Source: Triticum aestivum (taxonomy: Eukaryota; Streptophyta; Magnoliopsida; Poales; Poaceae). Taken from it: a stretch of DNA of 64,000 nucleotides. The stretch is taken from contig NC_057800.1 of assembly GCF_018294505.1 (NCBI RefSeq), positions 477,400,530 through 477,464,529 on the forward strand. The letters run 5' to 3'. Shown piece by piece: positions 34,081-45,393 of the stretch (its first letter is position 1; every line of letters begins with the position of its first letter). A program made the translations under genes and the position numbers. The notes below the pieces were generated by a model, which saw only the letters and a program-made list of their open reading frames with translations, made no database searches and had not been told where the DNA came from.

Positions 34081-34389
34081 CGCGTGTACGTGTACGAGAG
34101 AAACGCGCATCGCTCGGCCCCCAACCTCCCACCGTAACCGGGAACTCCCCGAAATTTTCCTCCCCCTCGCTTCTACCATGGTTTTTTCCGTCATGGACGG
34201 CCCAAAGTATGTCATGCAGCTGCGTCTCCGGCCCGCCCAGGACGAAAAACCCATTTTCTGTCATGATTTTTTGTCATAGAAGTAGGAGCCGACCACATCT
34301 ATGATGATACCGGGTTTTGTCACAATTATCATCATAGAAGTGTCATATGTATGATAGAAAAAATTTGTTCGGCCCAAAATGTCACGGAT

Positions 34390-34408
34390 GTGTCTTTTTT
34401 TGTAGTGA
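34390..34408 (+). repeat. CACTA right terminal inverted repeat
   Basis: GTGTCTTTTTTTGTAGTG ends at 34408. Its reverse complement CACTACAAAAAAAGACAC parallels CACTACAAAAAAATACAC at 48426. The next three bases are ACT, the expected place for a 3-bp target duplication; the partner copy is not found. Confidence 0.85.
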
Positions 34409-35594
34409 CTCTTGATGCTATTTGCTTTGCCTTGTCCTTGCGCTAGTTTCAATGGATTCGTATCAATGGATTTCTTCTCTGTCGACTTGATCTGCCTTGT
34501 GGCGTACATGAGGACTCGGTCATCTCTTTTTTCTTCCAAACAAATCCTCGAGTCTGCATTGCACAACACCAAACACCCACGCATCAGCCTGACCGGGCCT
34601 TCACACGGCCGGCTTCCGCTTAGCTCAGCACTCCGGATGGGCCTCCATCGGCGCCTTCACAACAGCTGCTGCTTGAGCTAGGCCTACTGGCCTGCCTTGC
34701 GCTGCGTTCTGTCCATCCTGATCGATTCGCCGAGACCGACTTGATTTAGAACACTGCACGATGCTTGCATGCCGCCGCCGCTGAACCGATCTACCGCTGC
34801 CTTGGTTGCTTTTGATTGCTTCTAAAGCTGCTGCTTTGGCATCCGTGTCAAACATTATTGACCTTCACATCAGACCTGCTCTGCTACAGACCGTTAATAG
34901 ATCGGGGACAAAATACGGGCATCCTTTCGAGACCGACGATCGCAGCTTTTCCTGTCGATCAACAATTCATAGCCTCCGAACGACCTAGCTCCAATTGTTA
35001 CGCAATTCTGGGTTCGCTACACCTGCGTTTCCGACCCACATGCGTCAACCAGGCCCAAACAGAGAGCAACACCAACTTATGAAAGGCCTTGGGTCCTCTC
35101 CCCCAAAAGACTAGCCTGTTAGAAAGGGACACCCCCGCCCTTATAAATCGTGTTATGTCTCCTCCCACAACTGATGTGGGACTAAACCCAACAATCTCCC
35201 ACTCACATATCGGTCACCCATGGGCCCGCTAATACCAGCGCCCAACCTTGGCTCGCATCAACCAGCCCAAACCAACACGCCTTTGCAGCCAGCTTTCTGC
35301 CGGCCCACCGTGCTGCTAACACAGCCCAGCCTGCCCCTCGTGCCATGGGCCTGAGCCCTCCCGCAAGTGTGTCCTGCCGCCTGCCAGCGAGTGCAAAGCT
35401 GTCGAGTCCGATGCACATGCGTTACGCCGCCACCGCCCTCCTTTATCGATAGCCTCATGCCAACACATCACCGACGAGATTCCTTCGCCGATCTTCTGCA
35501 CTTTCGATTGCTATTCCAGAAAACGCCGATTCTCCGATCTGTCCATGTCTGGACATGTCGCTCTACGGTGATCGCCTTCATATGAACAACGTTG
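34409..35594. other. Possible LTR or retroelement relic
   Basis: Near 35090-35200 the minus strand reads GGTTTAGTCCCACATCAG, then ATTTATAAGGGCGGG, a combination common in plant LTR promoters. Ahead of it lies GC-rich sequence without a conserved frame. Earlier, 34480-34570 on the minus strand gives VLMYATRQIKSTEKKSID, which hints at a decayed polyprotein piece, but I cannot name it. The stretch ends at the target site of the next retrotransposon (ATCCA 35595-35599). Confidence 0.3.
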
Positions 35595-35599
35595 ATCCA

Positions 35600-37263
35600 T
35601 GATGTATACTACACAACCTTCTTCTTATAGACGTTGTTGGGCCTCCAAGTGCAGAAGTTTGTAGGACAGTAGCAAATTTCCCTCAAGTGGATGACCTAAG
35701 GTTTATCAATCCGTGGGAGGCGTAGGATGAAGATGGTCTCTCTCAAGCAACCCTGCAACCAAATAACAAAGAGTCTCTTGTGTCCCCAACACACCCAATA
35801 CAATGGTAAATTGTATAGGTGCACTAGTTCGGCGAAGAGATGGTGATACAAGTGCAATATGGATGGTAGATATAAGTTTTTGTAATCTGAAAATATAAAA
35901 ACATCAAGGTAACTAATGATAAAAGTGAGCGTAAACAGTATTGCAATGCGTTGAAACAAGGCCTAGGGTTCATACTTTCACTAGTGCAAGTCCTCTCAAC
36001 AATAATAAAGTAATTGGATCATATAACTATCCCTCAACATGCAACAAAGAGTCACTCCAAAGTCACTAATAGCAGAGAACAAACGAAGAGATTATGGTAG
36101 GGTACGAAACCACCTCAAAGTTATTATTTCCAATCAATCCATTGGGCTATTCCTATAAGTGTCACAAACAGTCCTGGAGTTCGTACTATAATAACACCTT
36201 AAGACACAAATCAACCAAAACCCTAATGTCACCTAGATACTCCAATGTCACCTCAAGTATCCGTGGGTATGATTATATGATATGCATCACACAATCTCAG
36301 ATTCATCTATTCAACCAACACAAAGAACTTCAAAGAGTGCCCCAAAGTTTCTACCAGAGAGTCAAGATGAAAACGTGTGCCAACCCCTATGCATAAGTTC
36401 ACGAGGTCATGGAACTCGCAAGTTGATCACCAAAACATACATCAAGTGGATCACGTGATATCCCTGTCACCACAGATAAGCACATGCAAGACATACGTCA
36501 AGTGTTCTCAAATCCTTAAAGACTCAATCCGATAAGATAACTTCAAAGGGAAAACTCAATCCATTACAAGAGAGTAGAGGGGGAGAAACATCATAAGATC
36601 CAACTATAATAGCAAAGCTCGGGATACATCAAGATCGTATCACCTCAAGAACATGAGAGAGAGAGAGAGATCAAACACATAGCTACTGGTACATACCCTC
36701 AGCCCCGAGGGAGAACTACTCCCTTCTCGTCATGGAGAGAGTCGGGATGATGAAGATGGCCACCGGAGAGGGATTCCCCCTCCGGCAGGGTGCCAGAACG
36801 GGTCTAGATTGGTTTTCGGTGGCTACGCAGGTTTCTGGTGGCAGAACTCCCGATCTATTTTGCTCCCCGAAGTTTTTAGGGTATATGGGTATATATGGGA
36901 GGAAGAAGTACGCCGGTGGACCTCCGGGCTGTCCACGAGGCAGGGGGCGCGCCCAGGGGGTGGGCGCGCCCCCACCCTCGTGGGCAGCCCAGGACTCTCC
37001 TGGTCCAACTCCGATACTCCGTGGGCTTCTTCTGGTCCAAAAATAAGTTCCGTGAAGTTTTAGGTCAATTGGACTCTATTTGATTTTCCTTTTCTGCGAT
37101 ACTCTAAAACAAGGAAAAAACAGAAACTGGCACTGGGCTCTCGGTTAATAGGTTAGTCCCAAAAATCAAATAAAATAGCATATAAATGCATATAAAACAT
37201 CCAAGGTTGATAATATAATAGCATGGAACAATAAAAAATTATAGATACGTTGGAGACGTATCA
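35600..37263 (-). repeat. LTR copy 1 (1664 bp; 3' LTR on minus strand)
   Basis: The plus strand starts TGATGTATACTACACAACC and ends GGAGACGTATCA. ATCCA (35595-35599) is the likely target-site copy. A (GA)n run lies at about 36655-36671, and a region with repeated GGGGGCGCGCCC-like phrases lies near 36943-36971. Confidence 0.9.
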
Positions 37264-37283
37264 GCATCCCCAAGCTTAATTCC
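37264..37283 (-). promoter_or_regulatory. Polypurine tract next to LTR copy 1
   Basis: On the minus strand AATTAAGCTTGGGGATGC directly precedes the LTR start TGATACGTC. The same sequence borders LTR copy 2 at 42794. Confidence 0.7.
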
Positions 37284-40104
37284 TGCTCGTCCTCGAGTAG
37301 GTAAATGATAAAAACAGAATTTTTGATGTGGAATGCTACCTAACATATTTATCCATATAATTCTCTTTATTGTGGCAAGAATATTCAGATCCATAAGATT
37401 CAAGACAAAAGTTTAATATTGATATAAAAATAATAATACTGCAAGCATACTAACAAAGCAATTATGTCTTCTCAAAATAACATGGCCAAAGAAAGTTATC
37501 CCTACAAAATCATATAGTCTGGCTATGCTCCATCTTCACCACACGACATATTTAAATCATGCACAACCATGATGACAAGCCAATCAATTGTTTCATACTT
37601 TTGATGTTCTCAATCTTTTTCAATCTTCACGCAATACATGAGCGTGAGCCATGGATATAGCACTATAGGTGGAATAGAACGGTGGTTGTGGAGAAGACAA
37701 AAAGGGAGAAGATAGTCTCACATCAACTAGGCGTATCAACAGGCTATGGAGATGCCCATCAATAGATATTAATGTGAGTGAGTAGGGATTGCCATGCAAC
37801 GGATGCACTAGAGCTATAAATGTATGAAAGCTCAACAAAATGAACTAAGTGGGTGTGCATCCAACTCGCTTGCTCATGAAGACCTAGGGCATTTTGAGGA
37901 AGCCCATCATTGGAATATACAAGCCAAGTTCTATAATGAAAAATTCTCACTAGTATATGAAAGTGATAACATAGGAGACTCTCTATTATGTAGATCATGG
38001 TGCTACTTTGAAGCACAAGTGTGGTAAAAGGATAGTAGCATTGCCCCTTCTCTCTTTTTCTCTCATTTTTTTTATTTTTTTATTTCTTTATTTGGGCCTT
38101 CTCTTTTTTTGCCTCTTTTTTCTCTCTCTTTTTATTTTTTTCCGGAGTCTCATCCCGACTTGTGGGGGAATCATAGTCTCCATCATCCTTTCCTCACTGG
38201 GACAATGCTCTAATAATGATGATCATCACACTTTTATTTACTTACAACTCAAGAATTACAACTCGATACTCGGGACAAGATATGACTCTATATGAATGCC
38301 TCCCGCGGTGTACCAGGATGTGCAATGACTCATGAGTGACATGTATGAAAGAATTATGAACGGTGGCTTTGCCACAAATACGATGTCAACTACATGATCA
38401 TGCAAAGCAATATGACAATGATGGAGCGTGTCATAATAAATGGAATGGTGGTAAGTTGCATGGCAATATATCTCGGAATAGCTATGGAAATGCCATAATA
38501 GGTAGGTATGGTGGCTGTTTTGAGGAAGGTATATGGTGGTTTTACGGTACCGGCGAAAGTTGTGCGGTACTAGAGATGCTAGCAATGGTGGAAGGGTGAG
38601 AGTGCGTATAATCCATGGACTCAACATTAGTCATAAAGAACTCACATACTTATTGCAAAAATCTATTAGTTATCGAAACAAAGTACTACGCGCATGCTCC
38701 TAGGGGGATAGATTGGTAGGAAAAGACCATCGCTCGTCCCCGACCGCCACTCATAAGGAAGACAATCAATAAATAAATCATGCTCCGACTTCATCACATA
38801 ACGGTTCACCATACGTGCATGCTACGGGAATCACAAACTTCAACACAAGTATTTCTCAAATTCACAACTACTCAACTAGCATGACTCTAATATTACCATC
38901 CTCATATCTCAAAACAATCATCAAGTATCGAACTTCTCATAGTATTCAATGCACTCTATATGAAAGTTTTTATTATATCCCTCTTGGATGCCCATCATAT
39001 TAGGACTAGTTTCATAACCAAAGCAAATTACCATGCTGTTCTAAAGACTCTCAAAATAATATAAGTGAGGCATGCGAGTTCATCTATTTCTTCAAAATAA
39101 AACCACTACCGTGCTCTAAAAAGATATAAGTGAAGCACTAGAGCAACAACAAACTACTCCAAAAGATATAAGTGAAGATCAATGAGTAGTCGAATAATTA
39201 TGCAACTATATGAAGACTCTCTAACATTAAAGAATTTCAGATATTTGTATTTTATTCAAACAGCAAGCAAATTCTAACAAAATAAATTGACGCTCCAAAC
39301 AAAACACATATCATGTGGTGAATAAAAATATAGCTCCAAGTAAAGTTACCGATGAACCAAGACGAAAGAGGGGATGCCTTCCGGGGCATCCCCAAGCTTA
39401 GGCTTTTGGTTGTCCTTGAATATTACCTTGGGGTGCCTTGTGCATCCCCAAGCTTAGGCTCTTGCCACTCCTTATTCCATAGTCTATCGAATCTTTACCC
39501 AAAACTTGAAAACTTCACAACACAAAACTTAACAGAAAACTCGTAAGCTCTGTTAGCGAAAGAAAAGAAAACACCACTTCAAGGTACTGTAATGAACTCA
39601 TTATTTATTTATATTGGTGTAATATCTACTGTTTTCCAACTTCTCTATGATTCATACCCTCCGATACTACTCATAGATTCATCAAAATAAGCAAACAACA
39701 CATAGAAAACAGAATCTGTCAAAAACAGAACAGTCTGTAGTAATATGGATCAAGCGTATACTTCTGTAACTCATAAAATTCTCAAATAAATTTCTGGACG
39801 TTAGGAATTTATCTATTAATCATCTTCAAAAAGAATTAACTAAATAGCACTCTCCAATAAAAATGGCAGCAATTCTCGTGAGCGCTAAAGTTTCTGTTTT
39901 TTACAGCATGATCGCAAAGACTTTCCCCAAGTCTTCCCAACAGTTCTACTTGGCACAAACACTAATTAAGCACACAAAACACAACCAAAACAGAGGCTAG
40001 ATAAATTATTTAGTACTAAACAGGAACAAAAATAAATTTGGGTTGCCTCCCAACAAGCGCTATCATTTAACGCCCCTAGCTAGGCATGATGATTTCAATG
40101 ATGC
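37284..40104 (-). other. Non-coding internal region of the Athila-type element
   Basis: The sequence is AT-rich without a long frame. It holds a poly-T/CTTTTT-rich stretch (38050-38150) and a small duplicated motif, GCATCCCCAAGCTTAGGCT at 39387 and 39445. No protease, reverse transcriptase or integrase signature is visible, so the polyprotein genes are absent rather than merely mutated. Confidence 0.65.
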
Positions 40105-40995
40105 TCACATAAAAGATAAGAATTGTAACATAAAGAGAGCATCTTGAAGAATATGACTAGCACATTTAAGTCTAACCCAATTCCTATGCATAGGGATTTT
40201 GTGAGCAAACAAATTATGCGAACAATAATCAACTAGCATAGGAAGGCAAAACAAGCATAACTTTAAAACTTTAAGCACATAGAGAGGGAACTTGATATTA
40301 TTGCAATTCCTACAAGCATATATTCCTCCGTCATAATAATTTTCAGTAGCATCATGAATGAATTGAACAATATAACCAGCACCTAAAGCATTCTTTTCAT
40401 GATCTACAAGCATAGAAAATTTACTACTCTGCACATAAGCAAAATTCTTCTCATTCGGAATAGTAGTGGGAGCAAACTCAACAAAATAACTATCAGGTGA
40501 GGCATAATCCAATTGAAAACTAAAATCATGATGACAAGTTTCATGGTTATCATTATTCTTTATAGCATACAAGTCATTACAATAATCATCATAGATAGCA
40601 ACTTTGTTCTCATAATCAATTGGAACCTCTTCCAGAATAGTGGATTCATCACAAAATAAAGTCATGACCTCTCCAAATCCACTTTCATCAATATAATCAT
40701 CATAAATAGGAGGCATGCTTTCATCATAATAAATTTCCTCATCAAAACTTGGGGGACAAAAAATATCATCTTCATCAAACATAGCTTCCCCAAGCTTGTG
40801 GCTTTGCATATCATTAGCATCATGGATATTCAAGGAATTCATACTAACAACATTGCAACCATGCTCATCATTCAAATATTTAGTGCCAATCATTATAATG
40901 CATTCTTCTTCTAGCACTTGACCACAATTATCGGAATCCTTATTCTCACGAAAGACATTAAAAATATGAAGCATATGAGGCATCCTTAATTCCAT
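40105..40995 (-). CDS. Acidic retroelement ORF of unknown function
   Basis: An uninterrupted 296-codon frame starts MELRMPHMLHIFNVFRENK and ends MLQFLSFM with its stop at 40105. The middle is very acidic with many Tyr residues (for example FDEEIYYDESMPPIYDDYID). The C-terminal quarter is rich in Cys, Leu and Phe (YACRNCNNIKFPLYVLKVLKL). It lies close behind the primer binding site, where gag would normally be, but has no CCHC zinc knuckle. Proteins of this composition occur in non-autonomous Athila-type elements of Triticeae; their role is unknown. The intact frame suggests either recent activity or selection, but codon-level evidence would need other copies. Confidence 0.65.
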   Translation of the reverse strand: MELRMPHMLHIFNVFRENKDSDNCGQVLEEECIIMIGTKYLNDEHGCNVVSMNSLNIHDANDMQSHKLGEAMFDEDDIFCPPSFDEEIYYDESMPPIYDDYIDESGFGEVMTLFCDESTILEEVPIDYENKVAIYDDYCNDLYAIKNNDNHETCHHDFSFQLDYASPDSYFVEFAPTTIPNEKNFAYVQSSKFSMLVDHEKNALGAGYIVQFIHDATENYYDGGIYACRNCNNIKFPLYVLKVLKLCLFCLPMLVDYCSHNLFAHKIPMHRNWVRLKCASHILQDALFMLQFLSFM

Positions 40996-41092
40996 TTTTT
41001 TGTAGTTTTCTTTTATAAACTAAACTAGTGATAAAACAAGAAACTAAAAGATTTGATTGCAAGATCTAAAGATATACCTCCAAGCACTCACC

Positions 41093-41110
41093 TCCCCAGC
41101 AATGGCGCCA
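41093..41110 (-). promoter_or_regulatory. Primer binding site (tRNA-Asp type)
   Basis: On the minus strand TGGCGCCATTGCTGGGGA lies 10 nt inside LTR copy 2. It resembles the TGGCGCCGTTGCCGGGGA site of Athila elements with two changes. Confidence 0.8.
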
Positions 41111-41120
41111 GAAAAGAGCT

Positions 41121-42793
41121 TGATGTCTACTACACAACCTTCTTCTTGTAGACGTTGTTGGGCCTCCAAGTGCAGAGGTTTGTAGGACAGTAGCAAATTT
41201 CCCTCAAGTGGATGACCTAAGGTTTATCAATCCGTGGGAGGCGTAGGATGAAGATGGTCTCTCTTAAGCAACCCTGCAACCAAATAACAAAGAGTCTCTT
41301 GTGTCCCCAACACACCCAATACAATGGTAAATTGTATAGGTGCACTAGTTCGGCGAAGAGATGGTGATACAAGTGCAATATGGATGGTAGATGTAAGTTT
41401 TTGTAATCTGAAAAATATAAAAACAACAAGGTAACTAATGATAAAAGTGAGCGTAAACGGTATTGCAATGCGTTGAAACAAGGCCTAGGGTTCATACTTT
41501 CACTAGTGCAAGTCCTCTCAACAATAATAACATAATTGGATAATATAACTATCCCTCAAAATGCAACAAAGAGTCACTCCAAAGTCACTAATAGCAGAGA
41601 ACAAACGAAGAGATTATGGTAGGGTACGAAACCACCTCAAAGTTATTCTTTCCAACCAATCCATTGGGCTATTCCTATAAGTGTCACAAACAGTCCTAGA
41701 GGTCGTACTAGAATAACACCTTAAGACACAAATCAACCAAAACCCTAATGTCACCTAGATACTCCAATGTCACCTCGAGTATCCGTGGGTATGATTATAC
41801 GATATGCATCACACAATCTCAGATTCATCTATTCAACCAACACATAGAACCTCAAAGAGTGACCCAAAGTTTCTACCGGAGAGTCAAGACGAAAATGTGT
41901 GCCAACCCCTATGCATAGAGTCCCAAGGTCATAGAACCCGCAAGTTGATCACCAAAACATACATCAAGTGGATCATAGAATACCCCATTGTCACCATAGG
42001 TATCCCACGCAAGACATACATCTAGTGTTCTCAAATCCTTAAAGACTCAATCCGATAAGATAACTTCAAAGGGAAAACTCAATCCATTACAAGAGAGTAG
42101 AGGGGGAGAAACATCATAAGATCCCACTATAATAGCAAAGCTCGCGATACATCAAGATCTTATCACCTCAAGAACACGAGAGAGAGAGATCAAACACATA
42201 GCTATTGGTACATACCCTCAGCCCCGAGGGAGAACTACTCCCTCATCATCATGGAGAGCGCCGGGATGATGAAGATGGCCAACGGAGAGGGATTCCCCCT
42301 CCGGCAGGGTGCCGGAACGGGTCTAGATTGGTTTTCAGTGGCTACGGAGGCTTCTGGCAGCGGAACTCCCGATATATTGTGCTTCCCGAAGTTTTGAGGG
42401 TATATGGGTATATATGGGAGGAAGAAGTACGTCGGTGGTCCTCCGAGCTGTCCACGAGGTAGGGGGGCACGCCCGGGTGGGTGGGTGGGTGGGCGCGCCC
42501 CCCACCCTTGTGGGCAGCCCGGGACTCTCCTGGTCCAACTCTGATACTCCGTGGGCTTCTTCTGGTCCAAAAATAAGTTCCGTAAAGTTTCAGGTCAATT
42601 GGACTCTGTTTGATTTTCCTTTTCTGCGATACTCTAAAACAAGGAAAAAACAGAAACTGGCCCTGGGCTCTCGGTTAATAGGTTAGTCCCAAAAAGCATA
42701 TAAAATAGCATATAAATGCATATAAAACATCCAAGGTTGATAATATAATAGCATGGAACAATCAAAAATTATAGATATGTTGGAGACGTATCA
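41121..42793 (-). repeat. LTR copy 2 (1673 bp; 5' LTR on minus strand)
   Basis: Collinear with 35600-37263 with scattered substitutions and short indels. It is bordered on the high-coordinate side by internal sequence instead of host DNA, so no target duplication is seen there. Confidence 0.9.
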
Positions 42794-43260
42794 GCATCCC
42801 CAAGCTTAATTCCTGCTCGTCCTCGAGTAGGTAAATGATAAAAACAGAATTTTTGATGTGGAATGCTACCTAACATATTTATCCATGTAATTCTCTTTAT
42901 TGTGGCAAGAATATTCAGATCCATAAGATTCAAGACAAAAGTTTAATATTGACATAAAAATAATAATACTGCAAGCATACTAACAAAGCAATTATGTCTT
43001 CTCAAAATAACATGGCCAAAGAAAGTTATCCCTACAAAATCATATAGTTTGGCTATGCTCCATCTTCACCACACAACGTATTTAAATCATGCACAACCCC
43101 GATGACAAGCCAAGCAATTGTTTCATACTTTTGATGTTCTCAATCTTTTTCAATCTTCACACAATATATGAGCGTGAGCCATGGATATAGCACTATAGGT
43201 GGAATAGAATGGTGGTTGTGGAGAAGACAAAAAGGGAGAAGATAGTCTCACATCACCTAG
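42794..43260 (-). repeat. Duplicated internal fragment of the Athila-type element
   Basis: Nearly identical to 37264-37730, from GCATCCCCAAGCTTAATTCC to GATAGTCTCACATCA. Identity stops abruptly at about 43255-43260, exactly where the inverted repeat at 43253-43313 begins. Confidence 0.9.
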
Positions 43261-43313
43261 TTACACAATATTCGACACAACTCTAACAGTTCTCTAAATG
43301 TGTAACTAGGTGA
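43253..43313. repeat. 14-bp perfect inverted repeat at a junction
   Basis: TCACCTAGTTACAC (43253-43266) and GTGTAACTAGGTGA (43300-43313) are exact complements with 33 nt between them. The left arm overlaps the break point of the retroelement fragment, so it may be a product of the rearrangement or the end of an inserted sequence. Confidence 0.85.
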
Positions 43314-44085
43314 GAAAAACCTATATGACAAGCAAGATCAAGGCAAGGTATGGTAGGAAAAAAATGTAATTAGCAAGCCAACAAGGATACAAAGCAAGTA
43401 AAAGGTACGGGAAAGGTTTAACCACAAGTGAGTCAAGGATACATATTTTATCCCGAAGTTCAAACTTTTTGGGGAGTGCTAATCTCCATTGGAGGGATGC
43501 CGAAGCAAAAGTTTCGGAGTGACACTAAGTGGATCACCCTATTCTCCATTTTAGTCATCCCAATGGATGAGCTTCAAATCACCAGGGGATGGTCTTGAAG
43601 GTGACCACCACACTTACAAACTTCCCAAAGCACACCACAAGCAAGGAAGCTTCCAGGCCTTGACTCCTAACCGCCTAGGAGTCCAATCTCCCAAAGTAAA
43701 AAGTGTTGACAAAGAAGTTGAGAGGGGAACATGAATTCATTTGCTCAAACTGTAGATTGGGTCTTGTTGTCTCAAATCCCAAGGTATCAACAAGTTTGGG
43801 TGAAGGGATTAGAGTGTTGAGCAAATCAAGGTGTAGCAATGGTGGTAGGGTCACAAGACATCAAGGTTAGGGATTGAGGTAGGAGAAGAGGAGGAGAGTT
43901 TATACCCTTCCTCAAGATGTAGCTGGTGGCTACCTGAGCGCCCCGAGTGCACGGGGTATCCATGGGTGAAACCACTCTACCCCGTGTGCACAGAACATGC
44001 TCGTATGCACATGATGTTTAGAGAGGTTCAACCCCAACCCCGTGTGCACAGGGTATTCAATGGTGAAACTACTCTACCCGAGATG
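43314..44085. other. Probable LTR or other repeat fragment, unclassified
   Basis: No gene. The phrase CCCGTGTGCACAG(A/G)G occurs at 43981 and 44039, and GGGTATCCATGGGTGAAAC or GGGTATTCAATGGTGAAAC recurs with it, giving a 60-bp-scale duplication. The stretch ends at the CACTA terminus at 44086. I cannot assign the family. Confidence 0.35.
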
Positions 44086-44480
44086 CACTACAGGAATCAT
44101 GCACTTTGCCATCTTCCATGGCTGACGGCAAAGGCACACCTGGCGGACGGCAACATGTCCGGCTGAATAGGCTACGACGAAGGGCTCTTTGCCGTCTGCC
44201 AGCGGACGACAAATATGAAATGGTCTTTGTCGTCCGCTAGCAGACGACAAAGGACCTGGACGGCATACATGGTAGCTTATGGCCGTTTAGGGGTTAAAGA
44301 TGCAAACTTCTTTGCCGTCTGCCAGTTGACGACAAAGAAACCATATAGGCCAGCGAAGTGCCCCCCAGTTTGCACAGGTATCTGCCACGTGGCAGCTTTG
44401 CCATCACGTGGCTGATGGCAAAGCTCTTTGCCTTCTGCTAGTAGATGGCAAAGTGCCTATATAGCCCCTATTTTTCTTAA
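44086..44480 (+). mobile_element. Left end of a second type of CACTA element
   Basis: CACTACAGGAATCATGC at 44086 is a CACTA-type terminus. It is followed by subterminal repeats of TTTGCCGTCTGCCAG, GGACGACAAA, TTTGTCGTCCGC and ATGGCAAAG in both orientations. These ends differ from those at 34408 and 48426, so this is another family. No matching right end (CCTGTAGTG) appears in the window, so the right boundary is unknown. It may have carried the AP2 pseudogene that follows. Confidence 0.7.
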
Positions 44481-44505
44481 ATTCATTTAATTTGACAGAA
44501 TTTCA

Positions 44506-44526
44506 TACACACACACACACACACAC
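44506..44526. repeat. (AC)n microsatellite
   Basis: About ten AC units. A second microsatellite, (AT)n, lies at 45199-45217. Confidence 0.95.
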
Positions 44527-45393
44527 TGGTGCTCGTCAGTCCTAAACAAACGGTTTTTAACCCCTTTCCGTGACGGCATATGGAACCGTCTCCAAGTGAG
44601 TGTGGGCGATAGGGGGGGTCCTTCCCACATGACCTAGAAGTCGTCGGGGATAGGGAGCCTTGATGCATTTTAGTAACAATCTTTATCAGTTTCCTCACTT
44701 GATGCTGGTTCATGAATATCTCATTGCCCTATACACAGAAAGGGTCGAAGTGTGGATCTTTGGCAATGATATATGTACCTAAAAGCACCAAGTTAATATT
44801 AGAAGCTAAATAACAATTGAAAAATGATGTAGTACAACACTCCATCCATCCCATTATATAAGATTTTACTACATGTATATCTAGACATCATCAGAACATG
44901 AAGGTAACACTCTTCCTTGTTGCTATGTAGCCTGGGATTGCATATTTAGTCATTTAGTACAATGCATGTTGCTAAACAACAATTGAAAAACGAAAAGGCA
45001 TGTTAACTGCAATATCCTTAACAGCAACCAAATATCGTAATTCATAGTGGTATTGTTGTAACTGTTATTGATGAAGCTGAACTGCACAACAAATAGTTGC
45101 ACATATAGAGCATCACATTGTGAAGAACTGAAATAAACAAGTCATAAGGACGTCTCTAGGCAAGCCTTAAAAAGCTAAAGGACTAAAACCCTTAGTGGAT
45201 ATATATATATATATATACTCCAGCAAATTTTGGCCTTTTCTAGTCGATCCCCTAAACTTAAGGTTGTAAACTTCAATTTGATCAAGTTCAAAGCAGGTTC
45301 AACCGAAAGTAGCATGCATTCAAACATAAACATAGATAGTTTTGCATAACCGAACATAAAACATAAATTTAAACTAAGCTAAACTAAGGTAAA
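44527..45393. other. AT-rich spacer with a MITE end
   Basis: ACTCCATCCATCCCATTATATAAG at 44841 resembles a Stowaway-type end. No matching partner is seen, so it is a truncated copy. The (AT)n microsatellite is at 45199. No gene is recognised. Confidence 0.45.

Larger units (their letters stand above)
24440..34408 (+). mobile_element. CACTA transposon remnant with right terminus
   Basis: The right end is TTTTTTTGTAGTG at 34396-34408, the reverse complement of CACTACAAAAAAA. Internally there are a TNP2-type transposase gene (25495-28966), a convergent GRF zinc-finger gene (29441-30121) and about 3.9 kb of subterminal direct repeats (30545-34080). This is the architecture of Triticeae CACTA (En/Spm) elements; the end sequence resembles the family I know as Jorge. 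I find no CACTAC left terminus upstream of the transposase, so the left side is deleted or decayed. The left coordinate given is only the start of transposase-linked sequence. It is non-functional because the transposase frame is broken. Confidence 0.75.
35600..43260 (-). mobile_element. Athila-type LTR retrotransposon, LTR-internal-LTR-internal
   Basis: Read on the minus strand, the LTRs begin TGATACGTCTCCAACG and end GTAGACATCA or GTATACATCA. Order along the window: LTR 35600-37263, internal 37264-41120, LTR 41121-42793, then 42794-43260, which repeats the first 467 bp of the internal region (37264-37730). A complete element would end after the second LTR, so a second, truncated unit is fused to it. 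Unequal recombination between LTRs would give this. The primer site is of the tRNA-Asp type used by the Athila lineage. Only one ORF (40105-40995) is present and no gag-pol, so it is non-autonomous. LTR size and layout resemble the Triticeae families Sabrina or WHAM. Confidence 0.85.

Noticed and set aside
43253..43313. Inverted repeat as a terminator
   Set aside because: There is no U-tract, the loop is long, and the setting is eukaryotic; it coincides with a repeat junction.
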